Translations under genes and position numbers: made by a program
Notes under the pieces: generated by a model
Told to the model about the DNA's origin: nothing
Database searches by the model: none
The model's input: only the letters and a program-made list of their open reading frames with translations
In this document: positions 9,309-19,425 of the stretch, piece by piece
Layout of the letters: every line of letters starts with the position of its first letter
How positions within the stretch are numbered: the stretch's first letter is position 1
Assembly (NCBI GenBank): GCA_016098155.1
Contig: JAAAJB010000457.1
Location: 1 to 28,873, forward strand
Reading direction: 5' to 3'
DNA: 28,873 bases
Origin: Actinomortierella ambigua
Taxonomy: Eukaryota > Mortierellomycota > Mortierellomycetes > Mortierellales > Mortierellaceae

Positions 9309-11489
9309 ATGGAGAATCCAAGGCTACTACCGCCCATGTCAATGACGGAGTACAAGGCCAAGAGAGATTCATGTAGGCAACGACTGCAGTCAAAGTACGA
9401 CATCCTTGGATTCATTAGTTCGGGAACTTATGGACGCGTGTACAAGGCCAAGCTAAAAGACAAGTATGTGAGCTTTTTTTTCGACTTTTTGTAGCTTGAA
9501 AGCACAGAGGAATGACTGGAAGAAGCAAAGAAAAAATATCTGTTGACTGACATGATCTCTTTCACAATGACTTTTGGCCTCTTCGCTCTCGAAAGGGATG
9601 AGAGTAAACTCTATGCTATCAAGAAATTCAAACCCGACAAAGAAGGCGAGCAGGCGACCTACACAGGAGTTTCTCAGTCTGCATGCCGTGAGATTGCTGT
9701 ATGTACTTGCTTTTTTTTCGAACAGAGTAACAATGAGATGAAGTACAAAAAAAAATGACAATCAAGATCTAACAATATCGCGCTACTTCGTTCGAACGAC
9801 CTGCTCCCATACACTTAGCTCTGTCGTGAACTGCATCACGCAAATATTGTCGGCCTGACAGAGGTGTTGCTGGAGGACAAGTCGATCCACATGGTCTTTG
9901 AATACGCGGAACATGATCTTTTGGTGAGTTGAAAGGATCTTTAGGAGCCCATCCTTCAGATTTCAACCCTATTTCGTATAACCTGTTTTTTTTTTCCTGT
10001 AATGATTCTCGTTGTCCTGATTTTTTTAATCAACCCACTCAAACATAGCAAATTATTGGATATCATGGACAAGAGCGGAAATCAATACCCGAGTACACCA
10101 TCAAGTCTTTTCTGTGGCAATTATTGAATGGCGTCGCATACCTTCATGCCAACTGGGTGATGCACCGCGATCTCAAGCCGGCCAATATTCTGGTGACAGC
10201 AGGCGGAGTTGTCAAAATCGGTAAGAGAGAGAAAGAGATGAAAAAAAAAACAACAAGGAGATCCTCATGCGTTTTGAAGAGAATCGAGAAGGGGGTGATG
10301 GTGGAAAGGAGTCGACATGGAATGACTCGAGTTTGGATGGTCATCTAACCCTTCCGCTTTATTGGAAACAACAACATCACCATATTGATCACAACATTAT
10401 GTATATTTTGTTCCGCATCAAACCATATTAGGCGATCTTGGATTGGCACGACTGTTCTACAAGCCCTTACAACCTCTGTTTAACGGCGACAAGGTGGTGG
10501 TGACGATTTGGTATCGTGCCCCTGAGCTACTGCTTGGTTCTCGACATTACACCAAAGCGATCGATATTTGGGCCATTGGATGTATCTTTGCGGAGCTTAT
10601 CACCTTACGGCCTATTTTCAAGGGCGAAGAAGCCAAGGTGGAAAACAAGAAGACGGTTCCGTTTCAGAAAAGTCAGCTTCAAAAGATCTTTGAGATCCTT
10701 GGCTCCCCAACCAGTATGTTAGAGTGTGTGTGTGTGTGGGGGGGGGAAGAATGGAGTAGGGTAGTTGACTATGGTGTTTCAAGATCCAGTGACCTTTCCC
10801 CTCTAACCAAATTTTTGTTTCTATCTTTCTCCTTTATTGGAATAGAGGATCGATGGCCAACGGTAGATGAACAGCCCGAATACCAGGGCCTCAGCGCGTT
10901 CAGACAGTATGAGCATAGGATACTATCTTTGCGATTACTTTGGAGATATGTACATTCCCCTTCTAACACATTCCTCCGTGGCTCGGTATTTTTTTTTTAA
11001 TTCCGCTTGTGGAATTTTTATTTAGATATCCGAATGCACTTCGGGGCATTTATCAGTCTTGGCCTTACAAGAGCGAACAAGGCTGTAATCTCCTGTCGGC
11101 CATGCTGGAGTATGACCCATCGAGACGCATCACTGCCGACGAAGCCTTAAACCATCCATATTTCCAGGAGGACCCTAAACCTGGCTGGGAGTATGTCTTT
11201 GTGTGTGTATGTTTTAATAATTAGCAAGGTACTATATGAACTACCACTCACCTTCATTTCATGGCTATGTCACCTCTTCTCCAATTTTCCCACCCCTCCT
11301 CTCCCTCTTCTTGCTTCCTCTCAAATTTATAGTTCATTCGCCGGCCAACAGATGGACCTTCCGCTGCGCAAGATCACGCACGAGGACAAGGACATGAAAA
11401 TTGCCAACACTGTGCAACGTACACACCCTGTGCCCACCGTCAAGGATGAACGCAGCGCTAAACGTCCCCGTATTGAGGTTGCAGGATAG
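9309..11489 (+). CDS. SSN3: CDK8-type cyclin-dependent kinase of the Mediator kinase module
   Basis: Serine/threonine kinase that with cyclin C, Med12 and Med13 forms the detachable kinase module of Mediator, acting in the nucleus on transcription factors and RNA polymerase II. Exons 9309-9463, 9596-9698, 9819-9923, 10049-10220, 10432-10713, 10846-10906, 11026-11190 and 11333-11489 encode 399 residues, with all phases consistent. Visible are the glycine loop SSGTYGRVY (37-45), catalytic K61, the family-specific helix SQSACREI (78-85), HRDLKPAN (160-167), DLG (180-182) replacing DFG, and [29 protein letters not shown]. As in known CDK8s, the activation segment has no obvious T-loop phosphothreonine. 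The C-terminal tail is short and basic (KRPRIEV) and may be a nuclear localisation signal. Starts at Met10 or Met12 cannot be excluded. Confidence 0.95.
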
Positions 11490-12288
11490 ATTTACTAAAG
11501 AGGGAGGGAGATGGTTTAACGATCGTTGAGGGGTCACCACAACACCCATACCCAAACCGCTTGAAAAAAAAAGGGAAGGGAAGGGAAAGGAAGGTAAAAT
11601 AAGGCTAAGGGAGGTGCGCGCGTGAGCGAATTGTTGTACGATTTTTTTATGCACTCAGACATGCGCATGCATCGTACTACAGACTTTGGACTGCATCTTT
11701 TTTTTCGGCATGGGTGAATGTAGACTACTACTACGTTTCAAAGGAGGTGGAGAAGGATGGGATACACAAATCCACTTTCTCCCCCTTTATTTCATCATGG
11801 CGTGATGTTGGATGATCAGCCCACGCCTCTCAGGAACAAAAAAAAACAACGCATTTACATCTGATAAGATTGTTAGATCGCCATATGTGGCACACAAATT
11901 TAGAAATTCATCCGGTGTCAGGGAAAGACAGAACACGAAGGAACCCCCCCCCTCCGTTGGGACGCACCACTCCAGATGACAAAGGTTATGATGTTACAAG
12001 TTCAAATGCTGTATATTTGAATGCGTGTGTACTACATCGTTGTCTAGCTAAACTGTGTGTGTGTGTGGGGGGGTATGAATGAATATACAAAAAGAAAGTT
12101 GATGCAAACAAAAAAAAATAGAGGAAGAGATAAGTTTGTTACAAGAATGGGAAAATATGTTGGTGCAGTTGGACCACTAGGGTGTGAAGAAACGCGTTTG
12201 TCCGTGGTTTTCCTCTCTCGCCCTTTCTTCGTTATTTTGTGCTGTTATCTTAAACCTTTGGGAGAGAGAAAGAGAGAAAAAAAAAAGC
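11490..12288. other. Intergenic region between convergent CDK8 and C5-desaturase genes
   Basis: About 800 nt separating two convergent 3' ends. It contains A- and G-rich stretches (around 11566-11605), short GT runs near 12054-12070 and several homopolymers. No open frame resembles a protein and no RNA gene was recognised. It most likely holds two 3' untranslated regions. Confidence 0.5.
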
Positions 12289-13940
12289 TCAAGCCTTGAC
12301 AGACTTGGCTTTTGACGGTCCAAGGAAGCGTTCACCCGATGCCGCTGTCGGCTTTCCGTTCTCATCAAAGGTCTCGACAGCCTTTGCCTGCTGCGACCAC
12401 GTCTTCTTATCCATGCGCTTCTTAGGGTTGAGCTGCTCCTCCGTGGGGACGCGGTACGAGCCTCCGACGCGATCCCAGAAGGTGAAGTATTGGCCATAGT
12501 TGTAGTTGAAGTACAGATGGTGGATCGAGTGGTGAGCGGCGCCATTGACGACCTCGTTCGGCATCAGAAACTCGCCGTCATGGATAAGCACCGACCACAG
12601 GTTGACAAACACAAACATGCCCAGGTAGATGTATTTTTGCATCGGGAACACAAACACAAACAGGTGGTAGGGCACCGACTGCAGGTAACCGTCCACTGGG
12701 TGGAAGGCGTGCGATGCATAGGGTGTTGGGATGATCCACTTGTGGTGAGGCTATTTTGTTATTGCAATATTGAAGGAGGAGAAAAAAGATAAAACAGAGG
12801 TTCTGTGAGCAATGAGGGTTCTGAAACAAAATCTCCAGGGGGGTTGGGGAGGTGGGGTGGGGTGAGGTCCATAAAGTTGGTCCCTTTTTCTCCGCTGAGA
12901 AAGCCTGTAAGGGAATACCGCCGTGGGAGGAGAAACAAGATGTGTACGCCCCTCCTCCACCTCTGCACTGTTATGATTTTGGGTTGCCTCCTTTCCCTCC
13001 TCCCCTCATCGACTTTTACAGGTTCTCCCGTGCGTGTGCCCGCCAAAAGGGATTGAGTTTCCCGCACACATCCCTGGCTCGTTCATATTCGTCTTTTTCC
13101 TGTGCAAGTAAATTGGATACGCCCTTGCCCTCCCCTTCCCTTTGTTTTTTTTTTCTCACAATGACTGCTTACCTTGTGCAGGCGCTTGTAGACAAAAGGG
13201 TGGTGCAGGAGGCGATGGATCCAGTAGATGCCACAGTCGGTGAAGAACAAGAAGGCAGCAATGGAGATGGCTACAAACGCCCAGCCGTCCAGAAGAGGCT
13301 CCACCAAAGGAGCCAAGGGACCCAGGGTGGATGAAAGGCTGCTCGTGGCGTCACTGATGTTGGCGATTGTTGAAGCAGCGGAAGCGGTGCCTCCGACAGT
13401 CTCCCTCAAGATATCGGCAGGCGAAGCACCAGCCATATTGTGGGTCGAGTGAATATCGGTGTAGAGACGCGAATAGCCGCGGACCTCGCCAAGGAACCAG
13501 GGAAAGGTCATGAGGGCGATCCAGGGGAGGGCGACACAGGACATTTGGATTTCCAGCTTGATCTGATTCTTGAGGAACTTTGGGTGCTTCATCTGGGTCT
13601 TGTCAAACATCAGAAAGTACGACAAGGACGAGAAGACAAAGTACATCAAGCAGGCGCCGAAGAAGGTTAGCCAAAACAACGAGAAGCTCTGACGAAGGAT
13701 GCTGTCGCGAGCCAGGTGGTTGAGCTGGAAGCTGCCTGCTTGGCTGTGGTCGACAAAGCCCTGCGCCATTAGGGAGAGGCCGTCCTTGACGGACAGCGTT
13801 GAGAGCGAGGCGTGAAAGCTGGCGAGGAGAGAGGGCAGAGCGACAATGCCATCGGTGAGGTTAGGGATTGAGACAGCAGGAAGGGAGGAGTAGAACTTGT
13901 CAAAGACAAGCTGGTCGGCATAGTCCAGAATAACGTCCAT
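12289..13940 (-). CDS. ERG3: Sterol C5-desaturase (delta7-sterol 5(6)-desaturase)
   Basis: Endoplasmic reticulum di-iron enzyme of late ergosterol synthesis that introduces the C5-C6 double bond into episterol. Exons 13940-13173 and 12750-12289 encode 409 residues, split by a 422-nt intron in phase 0. The three histidine clusters of the fatty acid hydroxylase superfamily are intact: HRLLHH at 242-247, HKPHH at 255-259 (spanning the splice junction) and HHSIHH at 329-334. Several hydrophobic segments surround them (for example around residues 92-112, 140-150 and 287-305). The start MDVILDYADQLVFDKFY resembles ERG3 N-termini, and WIIPTPYASHAFHPVDGYLQS is diagnostic of ERG3 over ERG25. Compared with yeast Erg3, the loop before the first His box carries an extra Ala/Ser-rich insertion (about residues 177-222). 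Confidence 0.95.
12751..13172 (-). other. Long (422 nt) intron of the C5-desaturase gene
   Basis: It has a GTAAGC donor and an AAAATAG acceptor on the minus strand, and splicing creates the second histidine cluster HKPHH. It is about three times the usual intron length here. No internal gene was found; frames within it are low-complexity. Confidence 0.85.
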
Positions 13941-14520
13941 ATTGCTGGGCTAGCTATGACTGAAGAGGAGGAGGAGGAGGAGGAGGGTGGGAAGAGGTGA
14001 ATGAAGGAGGAAGGGGAATTACAAAGGTCAAAGGGGGTGGAGGGGGGAATGAGGTATTGACTGTGCAATGAATGAATGAAAGAGAGAAAAAAGGTGGTTG
14101 CCGCGAAATCAATGAATCATAGGGAGAGGAAGAAAAGAACAGCCCAAGTTCTACTGCAGACCCGTGGGGTGCCACCACCGCCATCAACAAGGGCCAGCTT
14201 GTTTCAAACGTCTCTCCGCCACCGATTTCCAGTTGTCTCTCAGGAACCTGCTGGACATCAGGGGGAGAGGGTGGTACGATTTTTCGAGTGGGTCGATCTG
14301 ATCAGAGGCCAATCACGTCTGTCCTGACTGATAACTGTCCTCCTGCTGCGACATTCCACATTGTCCTCCAAACCCAAATCACACTCTCTATCAGTCCTCC
14401 AACACAAAAACACACACCCATTTGGAATATATGCCTGTTCTACTTTTGCCAGCTGCCCAATCTCACTGCTCGGGTAGTCTAGTCTAGTCTACAGTCTAGG
14501 CGCCGAAATACTACCACCCA
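13941..14520 (-). promoter_or_regulatory. Upstream region and 5' leader of the C5-desaturase gene
   Basis: On the gene's strand the first 50 nt upstream are a (TCC)n pyrimidine tract (13964-13990). A CCAAT sequence lies on the plus strand at 14309-14313, directly followed by TCACGT. A small tandem of TCTAG units lies at 14475-14499. No TATA box was convincing. Regulation is inferred from position only. Confidence 0.35.
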
Positions 14521-16800
14521 CCTCTCCACCCCACCCACCCCCTCTTCGCCCTTTTATGGGATATTTATCCACACATCGCCGAATCGAATCGTCGTCATAG
14601 CATGCCCATGATTCGAGTCAGGCGAGGGTGATCGGGAAGAGGGGACACCACAACCATCGGTTTGTGTTTACCTTGGGCACGGTAGGAGCAGGAATTGGGT
14701 ACGATTGAATGATACAGAGGAGGCATGCTGCCCTGAGCTTAGGCCACCATCTCGTGGCGTTTCTGGAATCAAAGGTGAGCGACGGAGAAGGGGTGGGGGG
14801 GTGGAGGGAAAGTGGAGAAGCGACGACAACCTTAGCATACGTAAGCGCTAGGCGACCCGCTTGCATCTGTAGGAAAAATCTTGCATGCAATGAGCCCAAC
14901 AGCACATTGTCAAAAGAAGAGAGGCGGAGTGAGGGAGGTTGAGAGAAAGAGAACAAGAGAAAAACGTTCAATGAGCGTGAACTGGCGCAAGAAACCAAAT
15001 ATGGCCAGCAAGAGAATGGAGTGTGATTGTTAGAGAGTGAGAGAGTGAGTGAGTGAGTGAGTGAGAGTGAGTGAGAAGGAGAGAGATGAATGAAAGCAAG
15101 AAAGGAGAAACCTGTTGCCCCTCCTGATGGCCCGTTACTCAACTACAAAAAGGTCGACCATCAATAAGGGAAACAATCTAATTGGTTCTACGAAATGCTA
15201 GAAGGTCTGCTCTGAACTTCGGTCCAGGTACCCGGGCAAAAAGAAAAAAAAAAAAAAAAAAAAGGCGCGTATCGTGCTCCCGCACAGCTGTTCAGTACCA
15301 CCGTAAACTCCCCTTTTCTTTTTTCTTCTCTGTGTGAATCTTTTATCGTGTACGCTCTTTTGTTCAACGGGTAAGGGGATGAAAGAGGAGAGAGGAGGGG
15401 GGGGGGAGGGAGGAGCGGAAGTCGTTCAAGCAAGAATGAAGTGTACGTAGGACAGTGCCGACAGTCCAACTGAGAAGAAAAAAAAATCAAAGCATTGACC
15501 AGCACCAATAACAAGACGTTGTCCAGTAAGGCAGTGTTCAGCGATAACCACGATCAAGTTACGACTAGCGCGGAAAAAAAAAGGGAATTCAAGGGGAAGG
15601 GCCACCCGCAAACTTGTTTCGTACGGAAGGCAGAAAAAGTTTTCCGCGTTTATTTTTCTCGCCCAGTCATACCTTTGGTTGTTCCTGCCAGCCATTAGAT
15701 TTAACATGGCAGGGATGTCGAGACTGATCGCATGCTTTTTCATTCTTTTTCATCCTGTTGGAAAGCTTTCAAGGATCGCCGACCCTCCCCCCTGTCATGC
15801 TATCGAGATGTGAATGCGAGATTTGAGCTACATCCACTAAGCGCGATCAATTTAGCGAGGACGGATAGAGAGAAATAGCCAAGAGAACACCCGTGCAGTG
15901 CTTGGTCCAGTGGATTATGCAGACAGGGCCACTTTGACCCGAACGCAGCCCTTCAACTTTTGAGTCCCCCCCTTGTTTTTTTTTTTTTTTTTTTTGTACC
16001 CAAGAGAAGAGGAAGATTGCATAGCTCTTGCACACCCTTCTTCTGTTCATGCCACCTAGCCAGCATAAGCATCAACAAAAAGGAACGCAAAGAAAAAAAA
16101 CTTCCAAAAGAGGCAGAAGGGAGTGTACTTTGTAAGGCTCCAGGCAACCAACCTTTCTCTCGCTTTGCCTCCTCAGCTCCATTTTTCGCTTTCTCATCTC
16201 TCGGTAGTGAAAGGCTGTGTACACCGAAGGAAAATTTTTTAGAGGTTGCTGATTGGTTCACAGGTATTTTTGGCCAGAGAGAGAGAGAGGAAAAGCGCAG
16301 GCGTTGAGTTTTACGATTTTGCTCTGTTTTGTCCGCACTCGATAAGGAGGGCCATCTAACCCCACTGCACAAGGATGGCCCAACGAGTATGGATAGCATC
16401 CAGCGAATGGGTATCGCGGCAGCAAAAAAAAAGAATAAAGATTATTGCCTTCGCTTTATGTTTGCGGCGAAAAAAAAAAAAAAGAAAAAGAATACTATGG
16501 GCGGTGGTGCGTCGGGAATGGCATCGCAGTACATTTGCCGTTAGTCGATCTAGTCGATCGCGCAAAGGTCAGAAGTACAACGTTTAAGATCCTTTAGCTT
16601 CATTGTTTTTATGTCGGAGGCTTCTTGAGACTTTTTTTTTGTCAGACTGGATTATTGTTTATTGGAGAGGCGTGAGCGGAAGCGAACCCCGAAGAAAAAA
16701 AAAGCTGGTCAACAGTAACAGATTGCTAAACTAGATCTCCCTGTTTCGTTGGCGACTGTTTCGTTTCCACAGTGCACCTGAACCAAGAGATCTGAAAATT
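14521..16800. other. Gene-poor stretch without recognisable features
   Basis: About 2.3 kb with no open frame resembling a protein, no tRNA or rRNA and no inverted terminal repeats. It contains a GAGT-type repeat at 15040-15074, poly(A) at 15242-15263, poly(T) at about 15976-15996 and further A runs near 16422-16434 and 16470-16490. Several short frames are Lys- or Phe-rich artefacts of the homopolymers. Confidence 0.6.
15040..15074. repeat. (GAGT)n tetranucleotide repeat
   Basis: Eight or nine imperfect GAGT/GAGA units in tandem, read directly from the sequence. Confidence 0.85.
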
Positions 16801-16989
16801 TACAACGGCGCGAAGGATGTGATATGGGTACTGATCGTCGCGTGCCGAAAACAAAAGCAGCCGTGTGTGGAACAGGGTGTAAAAGGGGTGTTGGGGGGGA
16901 GGGGAGAGGAGAGGAGATAGCAAGAGAGAGAGATGGGAAAGAAAGGAGCATGTGTCTCCATGTCACCCCGAGGGTGGTATTTGTTACTG

Positions 16990-17062
16990 TCGCTATCGCC
17001 GTTGTCGTTGTTGTTGTTGTTGCTGCTGTCGTTGTCGTTGTCATTGTCGTTGCTATTGATGT
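16990..17062. repeat. GTT/GTC trinucleotide repeat
   Basis: An imperfect tract of GTTGTC, GTTGTT and GCTGTC units over about 70 bp. It encodes Val-rich or Asn/Asp/Ser-rich frames that are not considered genes. Confidence 0.8.
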
Positions 17063-17115
17063 TACCTTTCGCAAGCAGTGGGAATGCAAGGGGTGGAATA
17101 TAGGCGCTGTGAGGA

Positions 17116-17192
17116 ACCAACCGACAGAGCCAACCAACCCAAACCAACCATACCAACCATACCAACCAGCCAACCAGCCAGCCAAACCCAAT
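17116..17192. repeat. CCAAC/CCAAA-type pentanucleotide repeat
   Basis: Tandem ACCAACC, CCAACCAT and CCAGCCAA units over roughly 75 bp. The opposite strand reads Gly/Trp/Leu/Val-rich in all frames, which explains a Trp-rich frame there. Confidence 0.8.
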
Positions 17193-17415
17193 GGATGCCA
17201 GGCCAAAGTGATGTCTCTCAAGTCTCCAGGCGAAAGGGAGGAGGGTGCCGAAGAGGAGGGGCGCGTGTGGAAGGGGGGCTGTGAATGATAACCTTGGCTG
17301 GAAGGAGGGGGGGAGGGCCCAACTCGGACACATGTGGTTATCCTGGCCCGCATGGCATTGAGAGAGAGAGAGAAAAAATGACTCCAGGGCAACCCGGGTT
17401 CCCTTTCCCCCTTTG

Positions 17416-17416
<1 letters not shown>

Positions 17417-17460
<44 letters not shown>
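17417..17460. repeat. (CT)n dinucleotide tract
   Basis: About 44 bp of CT with a single G interruption. Confidence 0.9.
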
Positions 17461-17596
17461 TGCTGCTTCTCCCATTCTCTTTTTCTCTCTGTCTCTCTCT
17501 CCTCTTCGCTTTCGCCCTTTTTGTTCCCCTTCCCTCTCATTCATTGACCCTTTGGCAGCAGGGTTTCCGTTGCATCATCCCATTTACCTTCTCCAC

Positions 17597-17740
17597 TCCC
17601 ATCACACTCTCACTCACACGCTCAGTCACTATCACTCTCAGTCGCTATCACTCCCATTATCACTCTCCCCATCACTCTCACTATCACTCTCCACTATCAC
17701 TCTCCATCATCACCCTTACAATCACTCTCACTATCACTAA
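17597..17740. repeat. CACTCT/CTATCACT minisatellite-like tract
   Basis: About 140 bp of irregular CACTCTCACTAT and CACTCTCCAT units, followed by a short GT run at 17747-17760. Confidence 0.85.
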
Positions 17741-17782
17741 CCAATTGTGTGTGTGTGTGTGCCTGTCTGCTGGGTAATCATC

Positions 17783-17860
17783 CCTGCCTACCTGCCTGCC
17801 TGCCTGCCTGCCTGCTTCTGCCTGTCTGTCTGTCTGTCTGCCTCCCTGCCTCCCTCCTCC
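17783..17860. repeat. (CCTG)n and (CTGT)n tetranucleotide repeats
   Basis: Seven CCTG units (17786-17815), then CTGT units (17821-17840), then CCTCC units. The reverse-complementary CAGG repeat occurs at 22527-22558. Confidence 0.9.
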
Positions 17861-18365
17861 TCCTCCGACCTACCGGTCTAACCAATCTGCCTCCCTCTCA
17901 ACCTGCCGGTCCACCTATCAACGCAGCTCAGCTACCCAAACAGCTCTGCTGCTTTATCCTGACTGATCGTTTTTTTGTGCCTGTTGCTCTACATCCTGTC
18001 AACCAACATCCTCCTTTCATTCCAACACACCCAGCCCCATTACAATCCAATATCCTCTTTCTCTTTCTCTCTCTTTCCTCCTCCTCTCCTCCCCCCTCTC
18101 TCTCTATCTCTCTACCTCTTTCTCTCTACCTCTCTCTGCCTCTCTCTCTCTCACGCTCATATCTCCTCCTCCTCTTCTCTTCAACCCCCCCCCCCACAAT
18201 AACAACAACAACAATAACCCCCTCCCTTTGTCCCATACCCATCGCCCCCAACCACTCACCATCTCCACCACAGAACCCGTGGGGCAGATCTGCCTCCGAC
18301 CGTGCACCATTCATTCAGTCCCCCACCAACTCCTCAGGACTAGTACTAAAAGCATCACAGCCACA

Positions 18366-18470
18366 AAAAGAAGAAGAAGAAGAGAGCACGGCAACGACGA
18401 AGAAGAGGAAGAAGAAGACGAAGAAGAAGAAGAAGAAGACAAAGACGAAGAAGCAGAAGCACAAAGAAGA
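18366..18470. repeat. (GAA)n purine-rich tract
   Basis: About 105 bp, nearly all purine on the plus strand, dominated by GAA/AAG. It ends some 15 nt before the ATG at 18485. Its frames read poly-Lys, poly-Glu or poly-Arg and are treated as repeat-derived, although a Lys-rich N-terminal extension cannot be excluded. Confidence 0.85.
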
Positions 18471-18484
18471 TCAAGTCTCCTTTC

Positions 18485-19425
18485 ATGCCTCCACCCTCGT
18501 CGTCCACCTCTCAGTCGTCGGCGCCACCATGCGCTGACGAGGCAACAAACCGTTCTTCCACAACACAAAACAGTGCTCGCCAATCCTCCAGTGGAGGTGC
18601 AAGTCTGTTCCGACAGCGGCCACGGTTCATGCGCTCCATCACGGCCCCGGGGCCCTCGCTCTCAAAGAACAATGAACTCCTCCTCCTCCAGGAGCAACAC
18701 CAGCAGCAACAGCTCCTACTACGGCAACAGCTGCAGGTAACACCGGTCCTGGATACCCCAGATCCGCTGTCACCTTCCGCGACCCCATTCCAGAATATGT
18801 CCATCGCCTCACCCCACACCAACAGCACCGACAGTGTCTTCACCATGGGCCACCTTGCTGACGAGTCCTCGGCGTCGGCTTCGTCGTCCTCGTCGTCGAC
18901 AGGGCCCTTAGACCCTGGAAGCATAACTGGAAGCAATCCCCTGCACCACCACCACACCCCATGCCAGGGACACGAGCCCCCTTCCTCACCAACCTTTTCC
19001 CCGCATCCCTTCGAGCGCTTGCCCTTGCGTCCACAGCCCAGCCCCATTCAGCTCCCTCTCCAATCCTCACCAGGCCCTCCTATGCAGCCGCATCACCATA
19101 CAGATGGCACCCAGTTTCGCTCCTTCTCGACATCATCGGCATTGCCACCATTCTCGGCCGCGTCCACCACCACATCCATTAGTTCATCTCCCCTTCCACC
19201 GAGTGTTGGCGGAGGCGGCAGCAGCACCCAGCCGAAAAACTCGCTAACCGAGACCCTCAAGGAGCATCGCAAGTCCAGGGGATTTAAGCTCAACTGGATG
19301 CATGGGCTTGGCCTTAGCTCGCAAGCCCACACGCTTGAACCATCAAGGCCAGCCACGCTCGCTAATCAGGCGTCCTCTGCCTCGTCCTCGTCTTCGTCCT
19401 CGTCTTCGTCAACAGTGTCCTCAAG
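18485..19425 (+). CDS. Ser/Pro/Gln-rich open exon, likely first exon of the hybrid histidine kinase
   Basis: A 941-nt open frame of 313 codons with no known domain. It encodes a disordered region rich in Ser, Pro, Gln and Thr, with a Gln/Leu block (EQHQQQQLLLRQQLQ), a short His run, SP/TP sites and a terminal poly-Ser tract. One better-ordered segment, TETLKEHRKSRGFKLNWMHGL, lies near residues 259-280. The frame stops only inside a perfect GTAAGA splice donor (19426), in phase 2. The acceptor CATTCTAG at 23057, preceded by a pyrimidine-rich tract, continues in phase 2 (giving R then SQNFLQRRKSEATG), so joining to the kinase is possible across 3632 nt. Alternatively this is a separate 314-residue protein ending at the TAA at 19427-19429. 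Codon choice looks coding. The true start could lie further upstream. Confidence 0.55.

Noticed and set aside
10907..10919. Extension of CDK8 exon 6 through YEHR
   Set aside because: It would need a GA donor; the GTATGA donor at 10907 gives the in-phase reading FRQYPNALRG.
16660..16710. GGGTTCGCTTCC on the minus strand, resembling a tRNA B box
   Set aside because: No A box at the right distance and no acceptor stem; the flanks are homopolymers.
16800..17540. 246-codon minus-strand frame with Arg/Glu runs and a Trp/Leu/Val-rich part
   Set aside because: It is the translation of GA, CCAAC and GTC repeats; no domain and no codon bias resembling the real genes.
17749..18740. Long plus-strand frames ending in poly-Lys or poly-Glu before the Ser-rich exon
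   Set aside because: They are products of CCTG, CT and GAA repeats, and the 18485 frame overlaps them and looks more coding.
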